Shown here one piece after another: positions 40,114-49,335 of a DNA stretch of 64,000 nucleotides. Source of the DNA: Agarophyton chilense (taxonomy: Eukaryota; Rhodophyta; Florideophyceae; Gracilariales; Gracilariaceae); contig JARGXX010000088.1 of NCBI GenBank assembly GCA_030374765.1, positions 1,178,001 through 1,242,000 of the forward strand. Direction: 5' to 3'. The translations under genes were made by a program, and so were the position numbers. Positions within the stretch are counted from its first letter, which is position 1. Every line of letters begins with the position of its first letter. The notes beneath the pieces are model-generated. The model saw nothing but the letters and a program-made list of their open reading frames with translations. It searched no databases and was not told where the DNA came from.

Positions 40114-41610
40114 ATGTCTAACGCCAACAAACACCAATCGGAGTTGGACTGTCGGCCCACATACCTGCCGCCGCTGTCGCCCTCGGCCGAGTCCCATCCC
40201 CACCATGCTACCGGTGTCCCAGCCCTTGTGAGCTACCCGGTCAAGCTCTCTGCCGACATTGTCGAAGCCCTGCTCAGTGGCGAAGATGCCTCCATCGTAT
40301 TTGATGATGACGAGCAGGGCAAAATCTTCATGCCGAACCGCCCAGATGTCACTTTCACCACGCGCTCCATCACGGACCACGACGCCGACACCGCCCGCTC
40401 GGTTCTGTACTCGCGAAGAGGAAACGACATGCGTCTCGTGGGGCCCATCTACCACGAGATGGAGATCGACCGCTTTCCAAACAAGCGCTCACACCCTACC
40501 AAGAAGCGACCCGTTCAATCGCGCAACATTTCGACCTCCAAGCGCGCGCCGAAGGAGCCGGACGTTGCGTCGGACACCTCCAAAGCCCCACGCGCGCGCA
40601 AGACAACCGAGAAGCGCCCGCGTGCCGCCCCGCGCCGCCCCACCCCCAACTTGCCCCCACCCCCGCCACAGCCACAGAAGCAGAATGGCAACAACGCCGG
40701 CATCCGGATACGAAGCGTGCCGGCTCTGCGATCTGCGCCCGCCTCGCCCACGGAGAATGGCCGCCAGGCCCCCCCCAAGCGCTCTGCTCCACAGTCGCGC
40801 AGCGCTATTGGTGCCTTGGGGCCGCGCCCTCCGAACGCGCCGCTGTCAAAGCCCGCCCGCCAGCAGACACCCTCCAAGGCGCGCCTCTCGCCGCGCTCCA
40901 ACTCGAGAGTGCCATCCCCCAATGTGCACTCTCCGAGTAGCCCTCGCGTGGGCACCCGCCGGAAAATGGACGATCCGGAAGACGTCCGCCGGCATGTGGT
41001 GCACTCGCTCGCGCTGGGCGATATGACGATGACGGCCATCCGTCGTCGTCACGAGGCGCGCAACATGGAGGGCGTCGTTCTTGGCGAGGCGCTGGGCGAG
41101 GTGGCGGAGAGGTCCGGCAGCACGTACCGGCTGAAGAAGCGGTCGTGGCGGGAGGTGTACGATGACTACAATGACTATAACGACATGGAAAAAAAGCGAA
41201 TGAAGCAAAATCGCGTCGAAGTCAGTGGTCTAGTCGAAGGCAAGTTACGGGTGGACGTCATAAACGACGATTTGCTACAGGAGGAGCTGAGCAGCGCGGC
41301 AAAGCTCATGGCGCGGCCGGTGCAGGAGGTGAAGGATGACGCGGAGGAGGAGAGGCTCCGGAAGAACTATGAGCATGTTCATAGGCTCTACTCCGAGGTG
41401 ATTGACAGGATGGGCGACGTCAACGCTAAATTTAGGCGGTTGGGAGATAAGCTGAAGATCTCCAACGAGAGCGAGAGAGCTCACGTCAGCGCAGCGATTC
41501 AGTCTGCGAACAAGTCGCACGCAGAACGTTTTAAGCGATTCCAACGCGTGTTGCCAAAGATGCACGGCTTTTTAAAGCACGTGCGGCAAACCCTTGAAAG
41601 GTACGATTAA
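40114..41610 (+). CDS. ELL: ELL-type RNA polymerase II elongation factor
   Basis: 498 residues from the ATG at 40114 (MSNANKHQSELD). The longer open frame upstream is C-rich low-complexity sequence. Three parts match ELL. The N-terminal fold is at about 40-130 (VKLSADIVEALLSGEDASIVF, GRIF-like KIFMPNRPDVTF). The central winged-helix block is at about 290-365 (VRRHVVHSLALGDMTMTAIRRRH and VAERSGSTYRLKKRSWREVYDDY, matching ELL's 'LLALRPYRKxELxxRL' and 'YxLKxxxxxxVxxxWPxYS'). The C-terminal occludin/ELL domain is at about 415-498 (NYEHVHRLYSEVIDRMGDV, then FLKHVRQTLERYD). The linker is Pro/Ala/Arg-rich. ELL raises Pol II elongation rate in super or little elongation complexes, and is known in animals, fission yeast and some protists. 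Nuclear. Its presence in an alga makes this call interesting, so alignment is advised. Confidence 0.72.
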   Translation: MSNANKHQSELDCRPTYLPPLSPSAESHPHHATGVPALVSYPVKLSADIVEALLSGEDASIVFDDDEQGKIFMPNRPDVTFTTRSITDHDADTARSVLYSRRGNDMRLVGPIYHEMEIDRFPNKRSHPTKKRPVQSRNISTSKRAPKEPDVASDTSKAPRARKTTEKRPRAAPRRPTPNLPPPPPQPQKQNGNNAGIRIRSVPALRSAPASPTENGRQAPPKRSAPQSRSAIGALGPRPPNAPLSKPARQQTPSKARLSPRSNSRVPSPNVHSPSSPRVGTRRKMDDPEDVRRHVVHSLALGDMTMTAIRRRHEARNMEGVVLGEALGEVAERSGSTYRLKKRSWREVYDDYNDYNDMEKKRMKQNRVEVSGLVEGKLRVDVINDDLLQEELSSAAKLMARPVQEVKDDAEEERLRKNYEHVHRLYSEVIDRMGDVNAKFRRLGDKLKISNESERAHVSAAIQSANKSHAERFKRFQRVLPKMHGFLKHVRQTLERYD

Positions 41611-43376
41611 CGGGCTGAAAAGCTGTCAGATATTGAGAGAGACGGGGGTCTTTCGTCATGGTATGGTGTGTGAGGTAATTTTTTTTTTGTTCACAAGGAC
41701 ATATTGTTGGTTCTCTTGCGACACTTAACACGAGAAAGCAGTCGTGGTGCTCAACCAGCCATGTGGTTGGAAAAATGTGAGATGAAGCGTTTGTGTTTCC
41801 ACAAGAAAGTGAGTGTGGAAGAGCGCTAAACAGCTTTAAACACAAAGTTGCCTCTTCATGTTTTTTTTTTGAAGGAAAGAGCTGGGTAGTTTGTAGTTTT
41901 GTTTGACTGAGAAAGAAACGTTAACATTGAAAGTCTGAAGTGTTTGTTCTCCCGAGTGCGAACGGTTAGGCTAGTATCGAAATTGTGACGCGCGCGGGTT
42001 CCGACGTCAGAGGTGGGTACGTCGAGAGGTTTTGCTACTGCGTGTGTGTCCAGCCAGGTGATGGACGTAGAAACGGATGGAAACACAAATACCGGTGGGC
42101 GGGAGCAAAAGCGCATGCCCATATTCAGCAATTGTGTAATGTGGATATACAGTGGTGAATCGCTTTGGTGTGGGGTGATTGAATCGAATGCTTTTGCTTG
42201 TGTGCTGGGGCTGTATTTTGTTGGAAACAGTGTTTCATTGTGGTGGTTTCTTGTGTGATACGCGTGGTATGGCGCCACGACGAAAGAAACAAAAAGTGTT
42301 CAACGTAGTCGCTTCCAAAAGCACTCTGGAAAGCTTGTGGAATGCACACGGGGTTAGCGCCTTTTGTCGTTGGCCGTTGGCAGCTGAGACAAGAGGGCAG
42401 GGCACGAATTGCCGCAGTGCGCGAGGTGCATGACACCGTCGAAGCAGCAGTGCGACGGATGAAGTGGTGCTTTTTTTTTTATGGACAGGGGTTTGGGGAG
42501 CGGAACTGGAACGCATGGCAACGCGATGGCGGGCGGGCACCAGCCGGGCGGAGAGCGCGATTGGACAGCGGGGGAGCATGCCGACAGTGGGGAACGCACG
42601 GTTCGCAGACAGTTTTGCCAGCAGGACAGGGCCTGCGAAGAAAGAGCGGGGATTTAACAACAAATTGAACAGACGCGCTACAACGATGGGCTTGTGAGCT
42701 GAGCTGCGCAATGCTTGGTGCCACATGGCGATCAACGGTGACGTCAGAGATCGGTAGGTGTCGGACGCGATATCGCTGAGGTAATGCGTCAACGCCACAT
42801 TACTTCGGCACTTCGATAAAAGTGTTAGGTTACGCCAGTTCACTATCTATTCTTCGCAACCCAGTGGCGTGACGACGCCACTGCAGAAGCCACGCCAGGC
42901 GCATCGCAGCGCCACCCAGCAGCACCAAACATCCGCGCACGCGCTCCAGCGCCCACACGTGTGCCCCACTCATTCTTGGCCGTCGCCACTCACACGCCCC
43001 CACGCAAGCTGCCAGCGCCCCGCCACTGCCCCCGCCCGTGCGTCGCGCCACGCCTGCGTTGCGCCCACCCGCCCCCCGACGCGAGGCAGCGCTTCATCGC
43101 GCCCGTTGCAAGTTAGGTTCGCGCTTAAAGCGCGTCTACGACGCAAGCTTCTCGTCTCCCGTGTTCGTAATCCCCTTCCCGCCGGCCTTGCGTTCGTCAT
43201 CGCTGCTGACTGCGCGCTGCCGCCCGTGCTTGCTTGCAGTTCCCTTTCCCTTTCCCTTTCCCTTCCCACTTTATTCCACCTCCCCCCCCCCGGTCCTTGC
43301 GCTCGCCGTCGTGTGCGTTCGCGTGAGCGCTGCTTCTCTATGTGCCATGTAATCGCCCACGCCTGCTTCTTCCAAC
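41611..43376. other. 1.8-kb intergenic region, no supported gene
   Basis: Reverse frames up to 202 codons (42235-42843) show no domain or plausible composition. The end, 42860-43376, is C-rich with a TTTCCC hexamer array at 43242-43267 and is the likely promoter and 5' UTR of the MRS2-like gene. Confidence 0.4.
43240..43272. repeat. TTTCCC hexamer array
   Basis: About five tandem copies of CCCTTT upstream of the MRS2-like ATG, then a C-run. Simple-sequence repeat, not flanked by other telomere-like features. Confidence 0.75.
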
Positions 43377-44987
43377 ATGCCCGCACATTTGCCACGTTCT
43401 TCTTCCGCCCCGTCGCTCACTAACGTCCGTCTTCCCCGAGCTCGTCTGCGTCGCCTCGTAGCAGCCACTCGCCGTTTTCTCGCCCGTCACAATGATGCCC
43501 ATCAAATGCCCCCCACTCCTCCAACCCCAGCTCCCTCCCTCTCCACGTCGCATTCAAACTCCCAGAACCATCTCGACACCAAAATCAATGGCTTAGAGCA
43601 GTACACCCTGCGTTATGCCCGCCGAAATCTCACCCTCACCTTTCTGCAGATAGATATGCACGGCGTTTCGCAGATGCGAACATTGACTCGACAGCAAATA
43701 CTCGCTGAAGTTCGACTCACAGCTGATTTTCCGGAGGCTGCCACTCAGCGATCGCAGGCGCTCATGGAGTTGCGCACAACCCAATTCGTCCAAACCGCCC
43801 GCGAGCGCGATCATGCCAAACCACTCCGCGGTAGAGCACGCCGTGTTCGCCCACCCTCTCGTCATTTTGAAGCCCCATCCGCCGTTTTTCTGCCCCCGCT
43901 TAAGAAGCGTCCCGGCGGGAACCGTCTTACGATCCGCGACATGCGTCAGATGGATCCAGAGTTTCCGGCAAACCCCGCAATTTGGATTCGAGAGGATGCC
44001 ATCGTTGTCAGTCTGGAATCCGTGCGTGCCATTATTCTTCATGACAAGATCTTCGTTTTTGATCCTGAAAACGATGTTGTGCAAAAACCCATGTGGTATA
44101 TAAGAAAGTGCATCGACAGCAATGAGAACGTTTTCCTTCCATTCGAGTTCAGGGCATTGGAGGGCATTTTGTTGAACACCTGCGCAGTGCTTGAACGCGA
44201 GTTTGCTGCAGTTGAACCGCAGCTCAAGCAGACCATCGGCACCTTGCCGACACGCATCACGAGCGAGGGGCTGGAAATGTTGCGTCATTTGGAGCAGCGC
44301 CTTAACCAATACTACTCGAGAGCTCGAAAAGTGCAGCAAGCGTTACAGGCCGTTCTGGATGATGACGAAGATATGGCTGACATGTATCTTACGGAAAAGT
44401 ACAAGAATCGCGCCACTAGGAGAAATCCACTGGATCATGACGAAGCTGAGATGTTGCTTGAAACTTATCTACAGACTGTCGATGATGTCACCACAAAAAG
44501 CGAATTATTGAACCGAGCTATCGATCATACCGAAAGCCTTATTGAGATACATCTTGATACCATGCAGAATCGTCTGTTGTTAGTGGATTTGTTCATCACC
44601 GCTATCACCACCACTATTTCGTTCGGGGGGTTGATAACTGCGGTTTTCGGAATGAACTTGCCGTTGCCACGGCAGATAGCAAGTCTGCCAAGCAGCCAAT
44701 TCTATTTCTACGGGTGTGTGTTTGTGATGGTTACGGTAATGGGTATTGGTTTGGCCTTCTTGATGAGGTGGTGTCGACGACAGGGTATATACAGAGGAAG
44801 AACGCCCAGTCGTAAAAAACCCAGAATGCGCCGGAAGAGGAGCGTCGTGGCTCAAGTGAGCGAGGCTATACAACAACAAACAGAAGAAGTTCTCGGAAAG
44901 CAACGGCCTTATTCGTTGCGAAGAACTCGCTTTCCGTGGGAAAACGAAGCGGAGAATTTGGCGGTCAGAGATGGCCAACTGGTTTAG
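43377..44987 (+). CDS. MRS2/CorA-type magnesium channel
   Basis: 536 residues, intron-free. The defining Gly-Met-Asn motif (AVFGMNLPL, GMN about residues 425-427) ends the first of two C-terminal transmembrane helices. The second (FYFYGCVFVMVTVMGIGLAFL) follows after a short acidic-poor loop. The long helical N-terminal domain has MRS2 features: PLPFE-like FLPFEFRALEGILLN, and the acidic DDDEDMADMYLTEK, matching the family's 'LDDDxDMxxMYLTxK'. An Arg-rich, acid-poor first 40 residues (RLPRARLRRLVAATRRFLARH) suggests import into mitochondria or plastid, as for yeast MRS2 or plant MGT10. It forms a pentameric Mg2+ uptake channel. The C-terminus is strongly basic. An AATAAA occurs just after the stop near 45000. 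Confidence 0.93.
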   Translation: MPAHLPRSSSAPSLTNVRLPRARLRRLVAATRRFLARHNDAHQMPPTPPTPAPSLSTSHSNSQNHLDTKINGLEQYTLRYARRNLTLTFLQIDMHGVSQMRTLTRQQILAEVRLTADFPEAATQRSQALMELRTTQFVQTARERDHAKPLRGRARRVRPPSRHFEAPSAVFLPPLKKRPGGNRLTIRDMRQMDPEFPANPAIWIREDAIVVSLESVRAIILHDKIFVFDPENDVVQKPMWYIRKCIDSNENVFLPFEFRALEGILLNTCAVLEREFAAVEPQLKQTIGTLPTRITSEGLEMLRHLEQRLNQYYSRARKVQQALQAVLDDDEDMADMYLTEKYKNRATRRNPLDHDEAEMLLETYLQTVDDVTTKSELLNRAIDHTESLIEIHLDTMQNRLLLVDLFITAITTTISFGGLITAVFGMNLPLPRQIASLPSSQFYFYGCVFVMVTVMGIGLAFLMRWCRRQGIYRGRTPSRKKPRMRRKRSVVAQVSEAIQQQTEEVLGKQRPYSLRRTRFPWENEAENLAVRDGQLV

Positions 44988-46162
44988 ATAATAACTACAA
45001 AATAAATTTTTTTAAAATTCCGTTTTTTTCTTTAATATCTACTTTTTTTTAATGCCCCTTGTGCATCGTGCATCGTATCATCCAAGACTGGGGGGGGGGG
45101 GCTTCTTAAAATCACGAGTTGTGTCTATACATTGTGGGCGCCATCATTGGTGTGACGCTGTGGGCTTGACGTTACAGTAAACTTCGGCGTAATAAAGCCT
45201 TTTCCGTTACTGAACTGCCCAAATAGATGAAATGAGATATAAATATTTTGAAATGATCTTCTTAAACTTCTTAAACCAACGCAACCAAAGACTTATGTCA
45301 ATAGTCACTAGGGGTCAGACACCCTGGATTTCGGTCAGACACTCCGGATGGGTAACAATTTTTCAGCCTTCCCACTTCTGCATTATCCAGAAGCAGGCGT
45401 GTACAATCCCTACAAGGCTCCCCGAGAAGAGGTAATAACAAAAGGATATGTTTTCACTCTATACCCGAAGTTGGTCTTTTGTGGGAAAGGTTACGCGGCA
45501 CCACTTCGGGCAGCTTCCCGCCCATTACTGGATCCCAAATCGCCACCAAGTCTTTACGACCGTCACAGGCTTTTCACTCTGTGGGAGCTCTCTAGACAGA
45601 CCCAGTACCGTTGGTACACAGAGACCGACTCCCGTCCACGCCGAGGGCGCTGCAACTGGTGCAGTGGGCTGACAGGGGTTGCTCCGCCCAGCGGCTAACG
45701 CCTCACTAGACCCCAGACGGCAAACGCCACACCTTCTGATAAAGTTGAAGGGCTCGAAGCCAAAGGAAAATAATGTTTTTGGGTGTTAATTGTTGATTTA
45801 AGCCGTCCGAAAAAGAACTCGGAGACATCAAAGCCCTTTTTAAAGAGATCTAGAACCTCGAAAAAAGAGTTAAAACGTATTACTACTCGATAGTTATTTC
45901 TATGTGCTTCTTGGTTACTCTAATTGCTGCTAGCAGCGATTAAAGCAGCACAGTAACCAATAAAATTATAACAACTATATTATTTTTCCTAATGCGCCAT
46001 TATGGCTTTCGAAGCCAGCGGTGAAATATAGAGTGAAGATCCTGCTGGCAATCTATAAATGTGTGTTCCAGCAATACTGGAACACTGTACGCATTACGAG
46101 ACCCACATACATAAACTCATAAACGGCGATTTGTTGATATGTAGTAAAATAGGGACTCGCAC
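44988..46162. other. AT-rich flank of the mobile-element block
   Basis: Contains a poly-G run near 45090-45102 and an unassigned 116-codon forward frame at 45348-45698 with unusual Trp, Tyr and Arg content (LFTLWELSRQTQYRWYTETD). No family recognised. The sharp drop in GC after 45000 and the neighbouring LTR element suggest old transposon debris. Confidence 0.4.
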
Positions 46163-47075
46163 TGTAGAGCAATCCCCAGTTAGGGGATACTTGAAGATGC
46201 AACTCATAGAATGAGGATTGAACCCTCCGAGGGTTATGATTATGATCCCCTCTATGGTGTGCTGAGGTGGCACTGTTTTCTGGTTATATTTCGCCTATAA
46301 GGGAAAATTCGGATGGCCCATGGTTGGATTGGCCTCGTGATACACGTGGCTTAATTTTGGCACCGAATTTCGGATATTTGTTAGAACGTTGGATTTTTGG
46401 GCCCTGGCAGTGGGATCTCCACGTGTATGGCCCTGAGCAGGTGTGCACTACTGTAGAGTTTAGTTAGTGGGCCCTACTCAGGGAGGCGAGATCTGACAGT
46501 CCGAGCTCAGAGTAAATGACAACCAAGGTTGGTCTTCGATACCTTTAGAGGTTCTTCGTCGCCATCGTTTCGGCCTTACAACCCGGAACGGGCTCTGGTT
46601 AGCAACGCCTGCGTAGGGACACGACTCCACTTGGAGAATGCCCACGTTTGGGTTCCGTGCAAACACCCCCTTGGGACCGCTCAGACGACCTGCGTGCACG
46701 ATACCCCGTGGGGGTTCTGCTTACTTGTTTCGAGCTTTTTGTGTTTCCTTTCGAGGACACGTTTTCGCCCCTGTATTGGGTTTCTTTTGTTGTTTCGCCC
46801 CTTTTCTGGTTCTCGGGTCCGGTGCCTGTTAGAGCCCGACCCTCGCCCCGTTTTTCCTCTTCGCCGGATTTTCCCCCATTCTTTGGGATACCCATACCCA
46901 TTCCCGACCCAACGGTTTCTACCCCTCACCTCCGTCGGTACTGCCGGAATCCCCCGTGGGAGTTACACCCCACACTACGGGTGGAACGGAGGGCTCTGTC
47001 TCTGAGTCTGCCTCCCCAGGGAGCAAGGCTTCGAACACCTTGAGAGCACTTCCCGTCGCCGAGTTTTGCTCCACA
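46163..47075 (+). repeat. 5' LTR of Ty3/gypsy element
   Basis: About 913 bp, beginning TGTAGAGCAA and ending TTTTGCTCCACA. It is repeated at 57046-57943. A run starting TGGTCTCCCGAC, 2-3 bases after its end, is the likely primer-binding site. I could not assign the tRNA. Confidence 0.9.
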
Positions 47076-47302
47076 AGTGGTCTCCCGACTTAGAAGCCGT
47101 TGTCGGACTTTTGGGTTGGTCATCCACGTGTTGGAATATCTCTTGGAAGAGGAAGCACCGTCGTGAAGATTTGTTGTGGTGGTCCCCTTTGGAAAGGGTG
47201 GAATTGGTTTTTATTTTTGTTTTGTGTTACGTCATCCGTTCTCCGGGAATCTCGTGATCGAATTTCATCGTTACCCCGAATCGTCGGTGTCGTGTCTGCA
47301 GC

Positions 47303-49333
47303 ATGACGCCGCCTACCCGTGGTTCCAGGTCTGGATCGAACCGTCAAGCGGATTCAGTGCCCCCGGCCCCGCCTAGGTCGAGGAGCTCAATTCCCGAAGA
47401 TCGGAACGATTCCGGTATCGATCCGGACACTCGGAGAGCACCCTCAGTGGTTTCAGGTCCTCGAGAGGTCGTGGCTGTGGGCCCAGCTCCAGTGGTGGAG
47501 ACCCCCTCAGCAGCACCCCGAAGTCGGGTCCACCCTGAATTACAGCGCCTGGAGACTCGAATTGATATCGCCAACGCGGCTCATATTGAGCTCCTTCAGG
47601 AGGTTACTACCCTCCGCCTCAAGATGGAGGACGCCCAGGTGCGGGGAGTCGCCGAAGACCTTCGTACCCTGAGGAGGGATGTGAACTCCCTTTTGGAAAG
47701 CTTTGGTACCCCTGGGGTCTTTATCCAGGAGTACCGGAGCCTCGTGGAGGAACGCCGCGTGCAAGCGGAACGCTTCCGAGCTCGGCTGGACACCCTCGAG
47801 GCCATTATCCGTATGGACGGAGACGCAGAAGCCTCGAAGGATAAACCCGACGTTTCGGAAGACGAAGAACACCGCTCCGCTAAACGGGACCGCCGCAAGT
47901 CAAAGAAGAGGGTTCACCTCCAAGAGGATTTATCGGATTCCGATCCCAATCGCTCGCCATCGAGTTCGTCCTCCGAATCTTCGGATAGTGAAGATGAACG
48001 CCGGTCATACCGGGCGACTCGGTCGAAGGCTACTTACACCTGTCAAGGGGCAATCCGTACCCGGAAGAAGGGTAGGAAACACCTTGGATTCAGGGAGCTG
48101 AAACCAACGAATCCTCTCTATCGGAAGCTGCTATCGTACCGCTATTACCGGTTGGATAAGCCTTCGGGAGATCGAACATCCCGCGGAACGGGTAAGGTCA
48201 AGGACTACATCAAAAGGCTGAGCATCACCCTACAGAAGAGGGAGTTCACAGGAACAGACCCAATTCTGGTGCTCGATTTCCTTGCGAGGTTCGTCCAGGA
48301 GGCTGACATCCTCGGTATGAGTGAAGCGCAAGCGTATCTTGCATTACCCTATTTCTTAAAGGGGATGGCTGAAGACCAGTTCAACTCCGTCCGTGGATCA
48401 TCCCGAGCCTCGGAAGGGGGAGTCACGTGCTGGCCCGAAGCGGTGCAGTACCTCTTGAGGTCATACGCTACTGGAAATGCGATTCAGGAAGCAATCCTTA
48501 CATTAAGGGATACGCGGCAGAAGCCGATGGAAACCGAAACGGTGTATTCAACTCGCTTGAATAAAGCGTTTCACCGATGCGGGAATGTATTCCCCGCCTA
48601 CGAGAGATGCTCCATGTTTGTGGATGGTTTGGACCCCTCGATAAGGGCATTGGTTGCCCGACATCGGGAAGAGAAGCGCAAGCTGACCTACTTGGAACTG
48701 GTTCAGTACGCCCAGGCTGAGGGGGATACTCTCCGTGCCCGGCAGAACCGAAAGAGTTGGCCGACACGTGCACTCCTCGCCGATGGAGGTAACTCGTCTT
48801 TGTCCCTCGCAGGAGGCCCTGCCCCTGTGGGGGTCAATGATAACATTCACTTCATGGGAAGTAACCCCGAATCTATGGATACGTCTGAGTTGCCGTCGAC
48901 ATCCGCTCCGACTACGGATGAAGACCCTGCGCTCTATACCCACGGACGGAGGGTGCCAGCCGCATCGCTACCTTTTGCGAATACCGCTGCTCGGTTCTCT
49001 CGCCCCGGATGGAGGGATACAGCACCACGTCGCGTGGATTCACGTGCACAACCGAACCCGGCAGAGCTGATTTGCTATTTGTGTTACCTCCGTGGTCACA
49101 AAGCACCAGACTGCACATTTCCCCTGCGGGAGGGTTCACGAATAATCGCTCAGTACGAGGCTCTGACCCCTGAGGAGAAAGCTCGAGTCCCGAGTAGGTC
49201 CTATGAGGAACAAAGGATACTCCGAGCTCACCTTGCTGACAGGGATACAGAACTTGTACCCGCGAACGGGGAACAACCGGTCCCCTTCGAGGCAGCTGCA
49301 CCGAATTCGGTGGGATCCGCTTCGAAAAACTAA
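47303..49333 (+). CDS. gag of Ty3/gypsy element
   Basis: 676 codons. A basic and Ser-rich N-terminus is followed by a coiled-coil segment, a retrotransposon gag/capsid-like region (about 300-480) and one CCHC zinc knuckle CYLCYLRGHKAPDC near residue 590. This is the structural protein of a Ty3/gypsy element. It is open throughout and directly followed by pol in another frame, an arrangement this superfamily commonly expresses by frameshifting or re-initiation. Confidence 0.88.
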   Translation: MTPPTRGSRSGSNRQADSVPPAPPRSRSSIPEDRNDSGIDPDTRRAPSVVSGPREVVAVGPAPVVETPSAAPRSRVHPELQRLETRIDIANAAHIELLQEVTTLRLKMEDAQVRGVAEDLRTLRRDVNSLLESFGTPGVFIQEYRSLVEERRVQAERFRARLDTLEAIIRMDGDAEASKDKPDVSEDEEHRSAKRDRRKSKKRVHLQEDLSDSDPNRSPSSSSSESSDSEDERRSYRATRSKATYTCQGAIRTRKKGRKHLGFRELKPTNPLYRKLLSYRYYRLDKPSGDRTSRGTGKVKDYIKRLSITLQKREFTGTDPILVLDFLARFVQEADILGMSEAQAYLALPYFLKGMAEDQFNSVRGSSRASEGGVTCWPEAVQYLLRSYATGNAIQEAILTLRDTRQKPMETETVYSTRLNKAFHRCGNVFPAYERCSMFVDGLDPSIRALVARHREEKRKLTYLELVQYAQAEGDTLRARQNRKSWPTRALLADGGNSSLSLAGGPAPVGVNDNIHFMGSNPESMDTSELPSTSAPTTDEDPALYTHGRRVPAASLPFANTAARFSRPGWRDTAPRRVDSRAQPNPAELICYLCYLRGHKAPDCTFPLREGSRIIAQYEALTPEEKARVPSRSYEEQRILRAHLADRDTELVPANGEQPVPFEAAAPNSVGSASKN

Positions 49334-49335
49334 AC

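Noticed and set aside
42235-42843. 202-codon reverse frame in the ELL-MRS2 spacer
   Set aside because: No domain, random-looking composition, and no neighbouring signals of a gene.
43240-43272. TTTCCC repeat as a telomere remnant
   Set aside because: Only about five units, located in a promoter between two genes; ordinary simple repeat.
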